Assembly (NCBI GenBank): GCA_947487205.1
Contig: CANKVU010000008.1
Span: 62,001 to 126,000 of the forward strand
DNA: 64,000 nucleotides
Direction of reading: 5' to 3'
Origin: an uncultured Paracoccaceae bacterium
GTDB lineage: Bacteria; Pseudomonadota; Alphaproteobacteria; Rhodobacterales; Rhodobacteraceae
Positions 17,987-27,623 of this stretch are shown here, piece after piece. Position numbers and translations under genes: made by a program. Below the pieces are notes generated by a model that saw nothing but the letters and a program-made list of their open reading frames with translations, searched no databases and was not told where the DNA came from. Position 1 is the stretch's first letter. Each line of letters opens with the position of its first letter.

Positions 17987-18391
17987 ATGGGCCGTGACAG
18001 ACCGATACATCCCGTGTGGAACGCGATCCTTGCCGGAGCGGGATGCACCTGCCTGCTCGTCGCGACGCAGGCCGGGGCAGCGGTGCGCGTCGAACGCCCC
18101 GGCGGCGAGGCTCGATCTCACGCCTTATCCGACAACCGCGCCGTCGCGCAGGCAGAGGACGATGCGGCGGGGATACGCTTTCCCGTCCAACGCAAGCAAA
18201 TCCCCCAGTTTCATGTGGGCGAGATAATGCCGGAAGCGCGTGAGACGCAGGATTCCTATCCAGGCATCGACCTCCCCCGCCTCCGCGAGGCCGAACTTTA
18301 CGTGCGGACCGATGAATTCGTTTACCGGATCAACCGAAAAAGCCGGGTGATCCAGGAGGTGATTCCCATCGCGACCGTAATTTTGCGTTAG
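17987..18391 (+). CDS. Small putative secreted protein, RcnB-like C-terminus
   Basis: A 134-residue hypothetical protein. Residues about 11-34 are hydrophobic and end in an Ala-rich stretch (CLLVATQAGAAV) compatible with a signal peptide. The last 45 residues, with YPGIDLPRLREAELYVR and the pattern YRINRKSRVIQEV, resemble the small periplasmic proteins of Rhodobacteraceae related to RcnB. No good ribosome binding site precedes the ATG; a GTG at 18014 is an alternative start. It stands alone between xthA and uvrA. Existence of the gene is likely from codon pattern and C-terminal similarity; function is unknown. Confidence 0.5.
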   Translation: MGRDRPIHPVWNAILAGAGCTCLLVATQAGAAVRVERPGGEARSHALSDNRAVAQAEDDAAGIRFPVQRKQIPQFHVGEIMPEARETQDSYPGIDLPRLREAELYVRTDEFVYRINRKSRVIQEVIPIATVILR

Positions 18392-18481
18392 GTCCCGCTC
18401 TACGCGCGATCACGGCCCCTCCTCGCGGCATGAGATCACCCCGTCATCCGAAGCGCGGGGCGGGCATCCGGGTCCGCCGCA

Positions 18482-21346
18482 TCACTCGGCCGCGACCTTC
18501 CCTGGGGACAGCATCGATCGCAGATATCGCCCCGTATGCGAGGCTTCGACTTGAGAGACGTCTTCCGGCGTTCCCGTGGCGACCAGCGTTCCGCCGCCAT
18601 CGCCACCCTCCGGGCCGATGTCGATGATCCAGTCTGCCGTCTTGATCACGTCGAGATTGTGCTCGATCACGACCACACTGTTCCCCTGCTCGACCAGTTC
18701 GTGGAGGACTTCGAGAAGCTTCTTCACGTCCTCGAAGTGCAAACCCGTCGTCGGTTCGTCGAGGATGTAGAGGGTCCGGCCGGTGGACCGGCGGGCCAGC
18801 TCCTTGGACAGTTTCACGCGCTGCGCCTCGCCGCCCGACAGAGTCGTGGCCTGCTGGCCCACCTTGACGTAGCCGAGCCCGACCCGCATCAGCGCGTCCA
18901 TCTTCTCGCGGATGGAAGGCACCGCCTGGAAGAAGGCCTGCGCGTCTTCGACGGTCATGTCGAGCACGTCCGCGATCGACTTCCCCTTCCACTGGACTTC
19001 CAGCGTCTCCCGGTTGTAACGCGCGCCGCCACAGGTCTCGCAGGTAACATAGACGTCCGGTAGGAAGTGCATTTCGATCTTGATGAGCCCGTCGCCCTGG
19101 CACGCCTCGCAGCGCCCGCCCTTGACGTTGAAGCTGAAGCGCCCCGGCTTGTATCCACGTGCCTTTGCCTCGGGGAGGCCCGCGAACCAGTCGCGGATCG
19201 GCGTGAACGCACCGGTATAGGTCGCCGGGTTCGACCGGGGCGTCCGGCCGATCGGCCTTTGATCGATATCGATGACCTTGTCGAGATGCTGCAACCCCTT
19301 GATCGTTTCGCAGGGCGCGGGAGTATGGCGCGCGCCGTTCAAGCGCATCGCCGCGGACTTGAACAGCGTTTCGATGGTGAGCGTGGATTTCCCCCCGCCC
19401 GACACCCCCGTGACGCAGACGAACCTTCCCAGCGGAAAATCGACGGTCAGGTCATGCAGGTTGTTGCCATGGGCGTTCACCACCGTCACGGCCTTCTTGT
19501 TTCCCTTGCGGCGCTGAGCGGGAACGGAGATCTCGCGCCGGCCGGCCAGGTAATCGCCGGTCACGCTGTCGGGCGTCTCCATCACCTCGTGCGGGGTTCC
19601 GGATGCGATGACATGGCCGCCATGAACGCCGGCCCCAGGGCCAATGTCGAGAACGTAATCCGCTTCACGGATCGCCTCTTCGTCATGCTCGACGACGATC
19701 ACCGTATTGCCCTGATCGCGCAGGTTCTTGAGCGTGGTCAGGAGCCTGTCGTTATCGCGCTGGTGCAGACCGATCGACGGCTCGTCAAGCACATAGAGAA
19801 CACCAGTCAGACCCGATCCGATTTGGCTGGCCAGACGGATCCGCTGACTTTCTCCTCCGGACAGCGTGCCGGCATTACGGCTGAGGGTCAGGTATTCGAG
19901 CCCGACATTGTTGAGAAATCCCAGCCGCTCGCGGATCTCCTTGAGAATGGCCCGGGCTATCTCGTTCTTTTGCTGCGAAAGGCTGTCCGGAACCCGCTCG
20001 CACCAGGCGAGCGCTTCGCGGATCGACTTCTCGACCACCTCACCGACGTGGAGATCGCCGATCTTTACCGCGAGGGCCTCGGGGCGAAGGCGGTACCCGT
20101 CGCAGACCCGGCACGGGCGGTTGTTCTGATAGCGCTCGAACTCTTCCCGAACCCAGGAGGAATCCGTTTCACGGTACCGGCGCTCCATGTTGGGGATCAC
20201 ACCCTCGAACGGTCGCGACACCTCGTAGACCCGACCGCCCTCGTCGTAGCGGAACTTGATCTCGTCCTTGCCGGACCCGAACAGGAAGACCGCCTTTACC
20301 TCGTCCGGCAAATCCACCCATTTCGTCGCGGAGGAGAAGCCGTAATGCTTCGCCATCGACTGGATGGTCTGGGTGAAATAGGGGCTCTTGCCCTTTCGCC
20401 ACGGGGCGATCGCCCCGTCGCCGACCTTCAGGTTCTGGTCCGGCACGACCAGGCGTTCGTCGAAGAACAGTTCAACACCCAGTCCGTCGCAGGCGGGACA
20501 GGCCCCGAAGGGGGCGTTGAACGAAAAGAGACGGGGCTCGATCTCGGGGATCGTGAAACCCGATACGGGGCAGGCGAAATTCTCGGAGAAGGTGATCCGC
20601 TCCACCTCCCCTTCCCCGTCCCGAGGCGCGGTCTCGAGCACCGCGATGCCGTTGGCGAGATCGAGGGCGGTCCGGAACGAGTCGGCGAGCCGCGTTTCCA
20701 GTCCTTCGCGCACCACGATCCGGTCGACGACGACGTCGATGTCGTGCCGGTACTTCTTGTCGAGCGTCGGGGGATCGTCGAGCTCGTGAAAAGCGCCGTC
20801 GACCTTCACGCGCTGGAACCCCTGCTTGCGGAGGTCGAGGAATTCCTTGCGGTACTCTCCCTTGCGGTCGCGGATCATCGGGGCCAGCAAGTATCCGCGC
20901 GTCCCCTCCTCCATGGCCATCACCGCATCGACCATGTCCTGGACCTGCTGGGCCTCGATCGGCTTGCCGGTAGCGGGGCTGTAGGGGGTGCCTGCCCGGG
21001 CGAACAGCAGGCGCAGATAGTCGTAGATCTCCGTCACCGTTCCGACGGTCGAGCGGGGATTCTTCGACGTGGTCTTCTGCTCTATGGAGATCGCAGGGGA
21101 GAGGCCGGTGATCTGGTCGACATCGGGTTTCTCCATCATGTCGAGGAACTGCCTGGCATAGGCGGACAGGCTCTCGACGTATCGCCGCTGGCCTTCCGCA
21201 TAGATCGTGTCGAAGGCGAGCGACGACTTTCCCGATCCCGACAGGCCGGTGATCACCACAAGCTGATCGCGGGGAATATCCACGTCGATATTCTTGAGGT
21301 TGTGCTCGCGCGCGCCGCGCACCTCGATCTTCTTCAGCTCGGCCAT
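18482..21346 (-). CDS. uvrA: Excinuclease ABC subunit UvrA
   Basis: The damage-sensing ATPase of nucleotide excision repair, working with UvrB. The 954-residue product is full length. It has two ABC ATPase halves with Walker A motifs GLSGSGKSS and [12 protein letters not shown] signatures [12 protein letters not shown] and [12 protein letters not shown], and two Cys4 zinc modules (CPVSGF...CPAC, and CEACQGDG...CETCGG). The start at 21346 gives the family N-terminus [14 protein letters not shown]; an upstream ATG 33 codons earlier would add an unrelated extension. It is divergent from the VPLPA-CTERM gene. A near-match to the SOS box (GAAC-N7-TAAC) lies at 21452-21466. Confidence 0.97.
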   Translation of the reverse strand: MAELKKIEVRGAREHNLKNIDVDIPRDQLVVITGLSGSGKSSLAFDTIYAEGQRRYVESLSAYARQFLDMMEKPDVDQITGLSPAISIEQKTTSKNPRSTVGTVTEIYDYLRLLFARAGTPYSPATGKPIEAQQVQDMVDAVMAMEEGTRGYLLAPMIRDRKGEYRKEFLDLRKQGFQRVKVDGAFHELDDPPTLDKKYRHDIDVVVDRIVVREGLETRLADSFRTALDLANGIAVLETAPRDGEGEVERITFSENFACPVSGFTIPEIEPRLFSFNAPFGACPACDGLGVELFFDERLVVPDQNLKVGDGAIAPWRKGKSPYFTQTIQSMAKHYGFSSATKWVDLPDEVKAVFLFGSGKDEIKFRYDEGGRVYEVSRPFEGVIPNMERRYRETDSSWVREEFERYQNNRPCRVCDGYRLRPEALAVKIGDLHVGEVVEKSIREALAWCERVPDSLSQQKNEIARAILKEIRERLGFLNNVGLEYLTLSRNAGTLSGGESQRIRLASQIGSGLTGVLYVLDEPSIGLHQRDNDRLLTTLKNLRDQGNTVIVVEHDEEAIREADYVLDIGPGAGVHGGHVIASGTPHEVMETPDSVTGDYLAGRREISVPAQRRKGNKKAVTVVNAHGNNLHDLTVDFPLGRFVCVTGVSGGGKSTLTIETLFKSAAMRLNGARHTPAPCETIKGLQHLDKVIDIDQRPIGRTPRSNPATYTGAFTPIRDWFAGLPEAKARGYKPGRFSFNVKGGRCEACQGDGLIKIEMHFLPDVYVTCETCGGARYNRETLEVQWKGKSIADVLDMTVEDAQAFFQAVPSIREKMDALMRVGLGYVKVGQQATTLSGGEAQRVKLSKELARRSTGRTLYILDEPTTGLHFEDVKKLLEVLHELVEQGNSVVVIEHNLDVIKTADWIIDIGPEGGDGGGTLVATGTPEDVSQVEASHTGRYLRSMLSPGKVAAE

Positions 21347-21451
21347 GGCATTCCCGGGATTGGATCGCGGCTCCGTTCGGCGCACCGACGTTGCACGGCG
21401 CAGTAGGTAGACCCTGCCGGCACTCCGTTCAAGGCGGCTGCCCAACGGTCA

Positions 21452-21466
21452 GAACAATCGATTAAC
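21452..21466. promoter_or_regulatory. Possible degenerate SOS box upstream of uvrA
   Basis: GAAC, seven bases, then TAAC: one mismatch to the alphaproteobacterial LexA box GAAC-N7-GAAC. It lies 106 bases upstream of the uvrA start. uvrA is a usual LexA target, but the mismatch and distance make this weak. Confidence 0.3.
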
Positions 21467-21514
21467 CACGTTCGGTCGGGGGAGAAAGTTGCACCCCAAG
21501 GCACAAATATTCTT

Positions 21515-21528
21515 ATTTGATTTCAAAT
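21515..21528. promoter_or_regulatory. AT-rich inverted repeat in the uvrA / DUF4394 divergent promoter region
   Basis: ATTTGA-TT-TCAAAT is a perfect inverted repeat in the most AT-rich patch of the window (about 21503-21546). A TAGAAT hexamer at 21538-21543 could be the -10 for the plus-strand gene starting at 21604, which would place this repeat over the -35. An operator role is inferred from symmetry and location only. Confidence 0.4.
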
Positions 21529-21603
21529 TATTAGACATAGAATTACCCCCACGCGGCGTGGCCGCGGGCGATTGTTACGGATCCCTTTGAAGGATGAGAC
21601 AGG

Positions 21604-22557
21604 ATGAGATTTGCGTTTATCACCACTGCGATACTGGGGGCCTCCACGCTCGGCGCGTCGGCCGCAAACCTGGCCGGAAGCACGGGTTACGCCCTGCGGA
21701 ATGACGGCACCGGCCTTACGATCTTCGACGATCTGGGCATGGCATCTCGGGGAACGACCGTCGGCCTGTCGGGGCGGCTCGACGCGATCGCGTATCGCCC
21801 CGTGACCGGCCAGCTCTATGGCTACCGGGTGGGAAGTGCCGAGGCTCCGGACGCGGTCTTCACCATCGATCCGATGACGGGGCTTCTGACGAATACCGGC
21901 GCGACGCCAGGCGATGGCGTCGGCTTGACCCGGGGCTCAAGCGTCGGTTTCGACTTCAACAACCAGATCGATGCGGCCCGCGCCGTCTCGACCCGCGACG
22001 AGAATGTCGTGTTCTTTCCCGGAGACTTCCCCGACGACCGCGCGAACACGCTCCTTCAGTTCACCGACCTCATGTATGGCGCGGGTGACGTGAACGAAGG
22101 CGCCAACCCGGCCATCTTCGCCAATGCCTACACCAACGCGGTGGACGGCATGACATCCGGCGAAACGCTGCAATTCGCGCTCGACGCGGACACCAACTCG
22201 CTGGTGACGCTGGCCAACAATGCCGGCACCCTAAGCACGGTCGCACCGATCACCGTCGATGGCGAAGTGTTCGACTTCAATCGGAACGGCGGCTTCGACA
22301 TCCTGTCCGAGTTCGAAGGCGACAATCTCGCCGTCGCGTTGCTGTCGGGGGGCGGCTCCGCGGGCCTCTATACCATCGATCTCGCCACCGGGGCCGCGTC
22401 CCTGTTCGGCGACCCGCTGCGCGGCCAGTATCGGAGCTTCGCGGCCGAGACGAATATGGGGCCGTCGCCGGTTCCGCTGCCGGCGGGCATCCCCCTTCTC
22501 CTGACCGGGCTGGCGGCGCTCGGTCTGGCACGGGGCGTTCGCCGCAAGACCGCTTGA
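21604..22557 (+). CDS. DUF4394 secreted protein with VPLPA-CTERM sorting signal
   Basis: A 317-residue exported protein. Residues 1-20 form a signal peptide ending ASA. The body consists of beta-rich repeats of the DUF4394 type (TGYALRNDGTGLTIFDDLG, LDAIAYRPVTGQLYGYRVG, VFTIDPMTGLL, YTIDLATGAASL), which predict a beta-propeller. The last 28 residues, starting at 290, are VPLPA, a hydrophobic helix and a basic tail (RGVRRK). This is the tripartite VPLPA-CTERM sorting signal processed by an exosortase. The protein is therefore likely delivered to the cell surface or matrix. No exosortase gene is in this window. A strong terminator follows. Confidence 0.82.
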   Translation: MRFAFITTAILGASTLGASAANLAGSTGYALRNDGTGLTIFDDLGMASRGTTVGLSGRLDAIAYRPVTGQLYGYRVGSAEAPDAVFTIDPMTGLLTNTGATPGDGVGLTRGSSVGFDFNNQIDAARAVSTRDENVVFFPGDFPDDRANTLLQFTDLMYGAGDVNEGANPAIFANAYTNAVDGMTSGETLQFALDADTNSLVTLANNAGTLSTVAPITVDGEVFDFNRNGGFDILSEFEGDNLAVALLSGGGSAGLYTIDLATGAASLFGDPLRGQYRSFAAETNMGPSPVPLPAGIPLLLTGLAALGLARGVRRKTA

Positions 22558-22562
22558 AGAGC

Positions 22563-22588
22563 TGCCGCGGCGACGATCCGCCGCGGCA
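22563..22588. terminator. Strong GC hairpin between convergent genes
   Basis: TGCCGCGGCG, six-base loop, CGCCGCGGCA: a perfect 10-bp stem followed by CTTT on the plus strand. It lies six bases after the DUF4394 stop and before the end of the convergent small membrane gene, so it may act in both directions. Confidence 0.65.
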
Positions 22589-22626
22589 CTTTCACGTCCC
22601 AGATACCACGGTCTGCGGTTGTCGGT

Positions 22627-22836
22627 TCAGGACCGGTTGTTGCGGCGCGAGCGGAACAGGCTGAGCGCGGTCATGACGCCGCCGACCACCAGAAGCAGCC
22701 AGCCGATCCATGTCAGGATTCCAGTTCCGTCGGAATACACGCCCACACCGTCACCATCGGCCAGAAAGAGCGGGCGCAGGACGATGATCGCCAACCCCGC
22801 CACGAATATCGCGGCTGCGAACCAGATGCTTCTCAT
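22627..22836 (-). CDS. Small two-helix membrane protein
   Basis: A 69-residue hypothetical protein with two predicted membrane helices: residues about 4-22 (IWFAAAIFVAGLAIIVLRP) and 40-62 (LTWIGWLLLVVGGVMTALSL). A short polar loop with Asp/Gly separates them and the tail is basic (FRSRRNN). GGGAGA precedes the ATG at a good distance. The hydrophobic pattern and ribosome binding site support a real gene. I do not recognise the family. It lies between the VPLPA-CTERM gene and the DUF924 gene, on the same strand as the latter. Confidence 0.65.
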   Translation of the reverse strand: MRSIWFAAAIFVAGLAIIVLRPLFLADGDGVGVYSDGTGILTWIGWLLLVVGGVMTALSLFRSRRNNRS

Positions 22837-22887
22837 ACGGCGTCTCCCTCGTTTAAAGTCGAACGGAGGATGACGGACGAGGTTCCG

Positions 22888-23463
22888 TCAGGCCGCGTCG
22901 CGCACCTCTGCCACCGTGCGGCCATATCCCCCATCGGCCAGGAACGCGGCTTCCTCCGAGGGGGTCTCTCGGTCAAGCGCCGCATTGCGATGCGGAAAGC
23001 GGCCGAAGCGTCGGATCACCTCACGGTGCGCGCGGGCATGGAGGAGGTTGTCGGTGGCATCGGGCATCCGGGAATGGAATAGGCGCACGCAGCGATCCTG
23101 ATCGCACAGGTTCTCCGAATGCATCAGGGGCAGATAGAAGAATTGCCGCGCCGGAGGATCGACGCGGAGATCCCATCCGCGCGAAATCGCCGTCTTTGCC
23201 GCGGCGAGCGCGGCGGCATCCAACGCGAAACTGCGCGCCTCGCCCCGCCACATGTTGCGCGAGAATTGATCAAGCAACACGATATAGGCCAGGGTTCCGG
23301 TCGGATAGGTCAACCACAGGGACAGCCCCCCCTCGGCTGCGCGTTCCCAGAGGGCGACGAACCGGTCACGGATCTCTTCGTCCAGCGCGTCCTCCGCCTT
23401 GTACCACCCGGCCGGTCCGACCTCGTCCAGCCAGAACGCCAGCACCTCCTCCGGTGTCGACAT
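22888..23463 (-). CDS. DUF924 family protein
   Basis: A 191-residue cytosolic protein of the DUF924 family, a TPR-like helical fold of unknown function. Family signatures are VLAFWLDEVGPAGWYK, IVLLDQFSRNMWRG, FFYLPLMHSE and RRFGRFPHRNAAL. The ATG at 23463 gives the usual start directly before the FW motif; a longer in-frame extension is basic and unlike the family. It is widespread as a single gene in Proteobacteria, and the neighbours give no clue to its role. Confidence 0.85.
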   Translation of the reverse strand: MSTPEEVLAFWLDEVGPAGWYKAEDALDEEIRDRFVALWERAAEGGLSLWLTYPTGTLAYIVLLDQFSRNMWRGEARSFALDAAALAAAKTAISRGWDLRVDPPARQFFYLPLMHSENLCDQDRCVRLFHSRMPDATDNLLHARAHREVIRRFGRFPHRNAALDRETPSEEAAFLADGGYGRTVAEVRDAA

Positions 23464-23543
23464 GTTCCGTATCCCTTCCTTCTCCCTGCGGAAATGGTCG
23501 CAGAATCGCCTGGGCGCAGCAAGAAAATTTGCGGTCTGGGTGC

Positions 23544-24788
23544 CTATTCCTCTTCGCCGTCGTCCTGTTCCGCGGCCCATTCCTGACCGGCGGACAGACC
23601 CACGCTCGACACGCTGGGAGTCACGGCGAGATAGGAGCCGACCTCGTCAGGGGATGCGCGCCGCGTCATCCGCCAGGCCGCGTAGGCCGTGAGCAGCGCA
23701 AGCAGGGTGGCGACGAAGACCCAGAATCCCCTGGGGCCGATCGCCGTCATGAGGGCGCCGATCAGGATCGGACCGGCGATCGCGCCGAGGCCGTTGATGA
23801 ACAGGAGCCCCCCGCTCGCCGCGGACATGTCCTCGTATTCGAGATAATCGTTCGTATAGGCGATGAGCAGCGCGTAGAGCGGATTGATCATCCCCCCCAT
23901 GAGAAAGCCGACCACCATCACCGTCAGCGGATCCGGCGGCAGAAGGGCCCCCGCCGCGCAGGTGATCGCGCCGATGGAGCAGCAACCGAGGATCAGGCGG
24001 CGCCGGTCGATCCGGTCGGACAACCACCCGACGGGATATTGCAGCAGGAGACCGCCGAGGAAGATCGCCCCCACGAACGAGCCCACCTGAGGGACGGACA
24101 GTCCTGCCTGCGTCGCATAGACCGACGCCATCCCGAACTGCGCCGCGTACATGCCGCCGCTCAACAGCATCCCGACGCATCCCAGCGGCGAGGAGCGGTA
24201 AAGCCGGGCGAGGCTCATCGGCTTCGTCGTCGCGAATGGCGGCGTCGGCGAGATCGACAGCAGGATCGGCGCGAAGGACATCGACACCAGGACCGACGGG
24301 ACGATGAAGAGGATGAAACCGGACGGATCCCCGGTCACGACGAGGGCCTGCGCGGCCACGATCCCGCCCATCTGCACGATCATGTAGATCGAGAGGGCCT
24401 GCCCCCGATTGGTCGAGGTGGTCGCGTTGTTCAGCCAGCTTTCCGCGGTGACGTAGACGCCCGAGAAGCAGAACCCGATCAGGACCCGGAGCAGCATCCA
24501 GGCCGTGGGATCGGTGATCGTCGGGAAAAGGATCAGGATTGCCGAGATGAACGATGCCAGCGCCGCGAAGACCCGCACATGGCCGACCCGGCGGATCATT
24601 TCGGGCGCCAGGCGCGATCCGCCCAGGAAGCCGACGAAATAGGCCGACATCACGAGCGACATCTCGAATGTCGAGAACCCCTCGATCTCGCCCCGGACAC
24701 CGAGCAGCGTCCCCTGCATGCCGTTTCCGACCATGAGGAGCCCCATTCCGAGGAACAGCGCCCAAGCGCTGCCGAGAACCGAAATCAT
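23544..24788 (-). CDS. MFS transporter
   Basis: A 414-residue major facilitator with about twelve membrane helices. The opening MISVLGSAWALFLGMGLLMVGNGMQG and the loop motif GSRLAPEMIRRVGHVRVFA (an MFS motif A variant) are visible, as is the mid-protein repeat VGWLSDRIDRRR. The C-terminus is acidic (EEWAAEQDDGEEE-like). The start is fixed by AGGAGG eight bases before the ATG. It resembles the YcaD/MFS_1 group of unknown substrate. It is divergent from selO, with 203 bases between that hold nothing I can name. Confidence 0.85.
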   Translation of the reverse strand: MISVLGSAWALFLGMGLLMVGNGMQGTLLGVRGEIEGFSTFEMSLVMSAYFVGFLGGSRLAPEMIRRVGHVRVFAALASFISAILILFPTITDPTAWMLLRVLIGFCFSGVYVTAESWLNNATTSTNRGQALSIYMIVQMGGIVAAQALVVTGDPSGFILFIVPSVLVSMSFAPILLSISPTPPFATTKPMSLARLYRSSPLGCVGMLLSGGMYAAQFGMASVYATQAGLSVPQVGSFVGAIFLGGLLLQYPVGWLSDRIDRRRLILGCCSIGAITCAAGALLPPDPLTVMVVGFLMGGMINPLYALLIAYTNDYLEYEDMSAASGGLLFINGLGAIAGPILIGALMTAIGPRGFWVFVATLLALLTAYAAWRMTRRASPDEVGSYLAVTPSVSSVGLSAGQEWAAEQDDGEEE

Positions 24789-24991
24789 GTGCCTGCCTCC
24801 TGTAGCGAATGACCGCGCGCGCCCGCTTGAGCGCACCACCCAATTCGAACGACACCCAAACTGCCCGCTCCGGCACCGTCGCGAGCGGCGCCACGGCCAT
24901 GGCAGCATTGGCTGCGCGGGTCGAGAGGCAAGATGGCCCGGGCTGAAATCGGCGCCGTCGCTCCCTATTTGTTCCTGCACAAGGAGGACCC

Positions 24992-26419
24992 ATGCCCCTG
25001 ACACTGCCTCTCGAGAACACGTATGCCAGCCTGCCGGCACGCCTCTTTTCGGCCCAGGCTCCGACCCCGGTCGGGGCGCCCGAACTGCTCGCGCTGAACG
25101 AGGATCTGGCCCGCGATCTGGCGCTCGATCCCGCGATGCTGAAATCCGATGACGGGCTCGCCGCGCTGGCCGGGAATTCCGTGCCCGCGGGTGCGACCCC
25201 AATTGCCCAAGCCTATGCCGGACACCAGTTCGGCGGCTGGGTTCCGCAACTGGGCGACGGACGGGCGGTGCTCCTGGGGGAACTGGTCGCCCCGGACGGC
25301 CGGCGGGTCGACATCCAGTTGAAGGGCGCGGGGCGCACCCCCTACAGCCGCTCGGGCGATGGTCGGGCATGGCTCGGTCCGGTGCTGCGGGAATACATCG
25401 TGAGCGAGGCGATGCATGCGATGGCTGTGCCCACCACCCGCGCCCTGGCCGCGGTGGCTACGGGCGAAACCGTCCTGCGCGAGGCCCCCCTGCCCGGCGC
25501 CGTCCTGACGCGGGTCGCCTCCAGCCATGTGCGCGTCGGAACGTTCCAGTACCTATATGCGCGTCAGGATATCGAGGGCCTGGCCGCCTTGGCCGCGCAT
25601 GTCATGGCACGGCATTACCCCGGTGCCACGGATGCATTCGACCTGCTCGACCGCGTGGTGACGGCCCAGGCCAGACTGATCGCAAGGTGGATGGGGCTCG
25701 GCTTCATCCACGGGGTCATGAACACCGACAATATGTCGATCGCGGGGGAAACGATAGATTACGGTCCCTGCGCCTTCATGGATGGCTATCATCCCGACAC
25801 GGTCTATTCCTCCATCGACCGGTTCGGGCGCTATGCCTATGGGCGTCAGCCCGAGATCGCGGTCTGGAACCTCGCCCAGTTCGCGACGTCGATCCTGCCC
25901 TTGATGGGTGAAGAGGCGCCGGCGGTCGAACGGGCGACAAGGCTGGTCAACGAATTCGCACCCCGGTTCCAGGATGCCTGGCGGGACGTGTTCCGGGCAA
26001 AGCTGGGCCTTCTCGAACCCGGCCCGGGGGACGGGGATCTGGTAGAGGCCCTGCTCACCATCATGGCCCGTGACCGGGCGGATTTCACCAGGGTGTTCCG
26101 GGGCCTTGTCGACGGCACGGCCGGCGACTGGATCACGGGTCGCCCGGCATTCGACGCCTGGATGTCGTCGTGGATGGAGCGGCGGCGGCGGGAATCGGTT
26201 TCAGAAGCGGATCAGCGTGCGGCGATGGCACGGTCCAACCCCGCGGTCATTCCCCGCAACCATCATGTCGAGGCCGTCATTAGCGCGGCGCTCGATGGCG
26301 ACTTGGCCCCGTTCCGTGCCCTGCAGCGGGCCACGACGCATCCGTTCGACGACGATCCGGTCTTTTCCTTGCCCCCCGCGCCCGGGGAAGAGATCACGGC
26401 GACGTTCTGCGGAACCTGA
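24992..26419 (+). CDS. selO: Protein adenylyltransferase SelO (YdiU/UPF0061)
   Basis: SelO is a pseudokinase that transfers AMP, not phosphate, to Ser, Thr or Tyr of proteins, linked to redox stress. The 475-residue protein has [23 protein letters not shown], the nucleotide-site region [12 protein letters not shown] and the metal/catalytic segment [11 protein letters not shown] with Asp246. I count only two cysteines, Cys260 in DYGPCAF and Cys473 three residues from the end; this matches the redox pair described for the E. coli enzyme. AAGGAGGA precedes the ATG. It is a single gene, divergent from the MFS gene. Confidence 0.93.
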   Translation: MPLTLPLENTYASLPARLFSAQAPTPVGAPELLALNEDLARDLALDPAMLKSDDGLAALAGNSVPAGATPIAQAYAGHQFGGWVPQLGDGRAVLLGELVAPDGRRVDIQLKGAGRTPYSRSGDGRAWLGPVLREYIVSEAMHAMAVPTTRALAAVATGETVLREAPLPGAVLTRVASSHVRVGTFQYLYARQDIEGLAALAAHVMARHYPGATDAFDLLDRVVTAQARLIARWMGLGFIHGVMNTDNMSIAGETIDYGPCAFMDGYHPDTVYSSIDRFGRYAYGRQPEIAVWNLAQFATSILPLMGEEAPAVERATRLVNEFAPRFQDAWRDVFRAKLGLLEPGPGDGDLVEALLTIMARDRADFTRVFRGLVDGTAGDWITGRPAFDAWMSSWMERRRRESVSEADQRAAMARSNPAVIPRNHHVEAVISAALDGDLAPFRALQRATTHPFDDDPVFSLPPAPGEEITATFCGT

Positions 26420-26452
26420 GCCCGCCCGGGTACGTCCGGGCGGGCCCTGCCG

Positions 26453-26998
26453 TCACTCGGTCACGGTCACCGATCGCATGACATCTGGCTCGCCCTCGAC
26501 TTCGCCGGAGGGGGCGACGCCACGCTTGATCCGATCGACGACGTCCATGCCTTCGGTCACTTCGCCCACGACCGTGTAATCCCCGTCGAGATGCGGGGCG
26601 GCGTCGAACATGATGAAGAACTGCGAGTTGGCGCTGTCGGGATCCCCTGACCGGGCCATGCCGACGGTGCCCCGTTCGAACGGCCGGTCCGAGAACTCCG
26701 CCTCCACGTCCGGCAGGTCCGAGCCTCCGAATCCCGCGCGGGAAAGATCTCCGTCGGCGGCACCGTATTGCACGTCACCGGTCTGCGCCATGAACCCGTC
26801 GATGACCCGGTGGAACACCACGTCATCGTAGGCCCCCCGCTCCGCCAGGGTGGTAAGGCGCTCGACATGGGCCGGGGCCGTATCCTCGTAGAGGTCGATG
26901 TGAACCGTCCCTTCGACCTCACCTTCGACTTTGATATCGAGCCCGGTCGCGAGCGCCGGTGCGGCGACAAGGGACAGGAGGAGAGCGAGCCTAAGCAT
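26453..26998 (-). CDS. Periplasmic cyclophilin-type peptidyl-prolyl isomerase
   Basis: A 181-residue cyclophilin with an N-terminal signal peptide (residues 1-18, LALLLSLVAAPALATG), so it should fold proteins in the periplasm. The cyclophilin core is complete: VFHRVIDGFMAQTGD with the catalytic-site arginine, then GTVGMARSGDPDSANSQFF and DGDYTVVGEVTEGMDVVD. Its start overlaps the stop of the next upstream gene, a cytoplasmic cyclophilin, by eight bases. The two form one operon divergent from pgk. Confidence 0.92.
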   Translation of the reverse strand: MLRLALLLSLVAAPALATGLDIKVEGEVEGTVHIDLYEDTAPAHVERLTTLAERGAYDDVVFHRVIDGFMAQTGDVQYGAADGDLSRAGFGGSDLPDVEAEFSDRPFERGTVGMARSGDPDSANSQFFIMFDAAPHLDGDYTVVGEVTEGMDVVDRIKRGVAPSGEVEGEPDVMRSVTVTE

Positions 26999-27497
26999 CG
27001 GCGGCCACCTTCACGCTGAGCATCCGGTCGGGGCTTTCGGGCGGTTCGCCGCGCGTGATCGCGTCGACATGTTCCATTCCCTCGATCACGCGGCCATAGA
27101 CCGTGTACTGCCCATTGAGGAAATGATTGTCCGAAAAGTTGATGAAGAACTGGGAGTTGGCCGAATGGGGATTCTGGCTCCGGGCCGCGCCAATCGTGCC
27201 CCGGTCATGCGGGATCTTGGAGAATTCCGCCTTCAGGTCGGGATAGGACGACCCCCCCGTCCCGGCCCGCCGCAGGTCGATCCCCGCATCGGCATTGCCG
27301 TTCTCGACATCTCCGGTCTGGGCCATGAACCCGTCGATGACCCGATGGAAGACGACGTTGTCGTAGGCGCCTTCGCGCGCCAGGACCTTCATCCGCTCTG
27401 TGTGCTCGGGTGCGATCTTGGGCATGAGTTCGATGACGACGCGGCCATCCTTCAATGCCATGATGATCGTGTTCTCGGGATCCGTGATCTCGGCCAT
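26991..27497 (-). CDS. ppiB: Cytoplasmic cyclophilin-type peptidyl-prolyl isomerase
   Basis: A 168-residue PpiB-type prolyl isomerase without a signal peptide. Core motifs are VFHRVIDGFMAQTGD, GTIGAARSQNPHSANSQFF and NGQYTVYGRVIEGMEHVD. The catalytic Arg and the Phe/Met/Gln site residues are present. The sequence is clearly paralogous to the downstream periplasmic copy, sharing the identical block around FHRVIDGFMAQTGDV. It is divergent from pgk with 126 bases between. Confidence 0.93.
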   Translation of the reverse strand: MAEITDPENTIIMALKDGRVVIELMPKIAPEHTERMKVLAREGAYDNVVFHRVIDGFMAQTGDVENGNADAGIDLRRAGTGGSSYPDLKAEFSKIPHDRGTIGAARSQNPHSANSQFFINFSDNHFLNGQYTVYGRVIEGMEHVDAITRGEPPESPDRMLSVKVAADA

Positions 27498-27623
27498 GTA
27501 CTGCCTCCTCGACTACGCTGCGCGCGGACCCTAGGCGGGCATGCGCCCGAGGGAAAGGCCGCCTCGCTTGCGTGAGGATCGCGATCGCGCGATGAACGAA
27601 CCCGAACTGACGAGGAGCCGATC

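Noticed and set aside
19067-21406. A 779-codon open frame antisense to uvrA
   Set aside because: It is the mirror of a certain gene, with no recognisable motifs and composition typical of reverse frames in GC-rich DNA.
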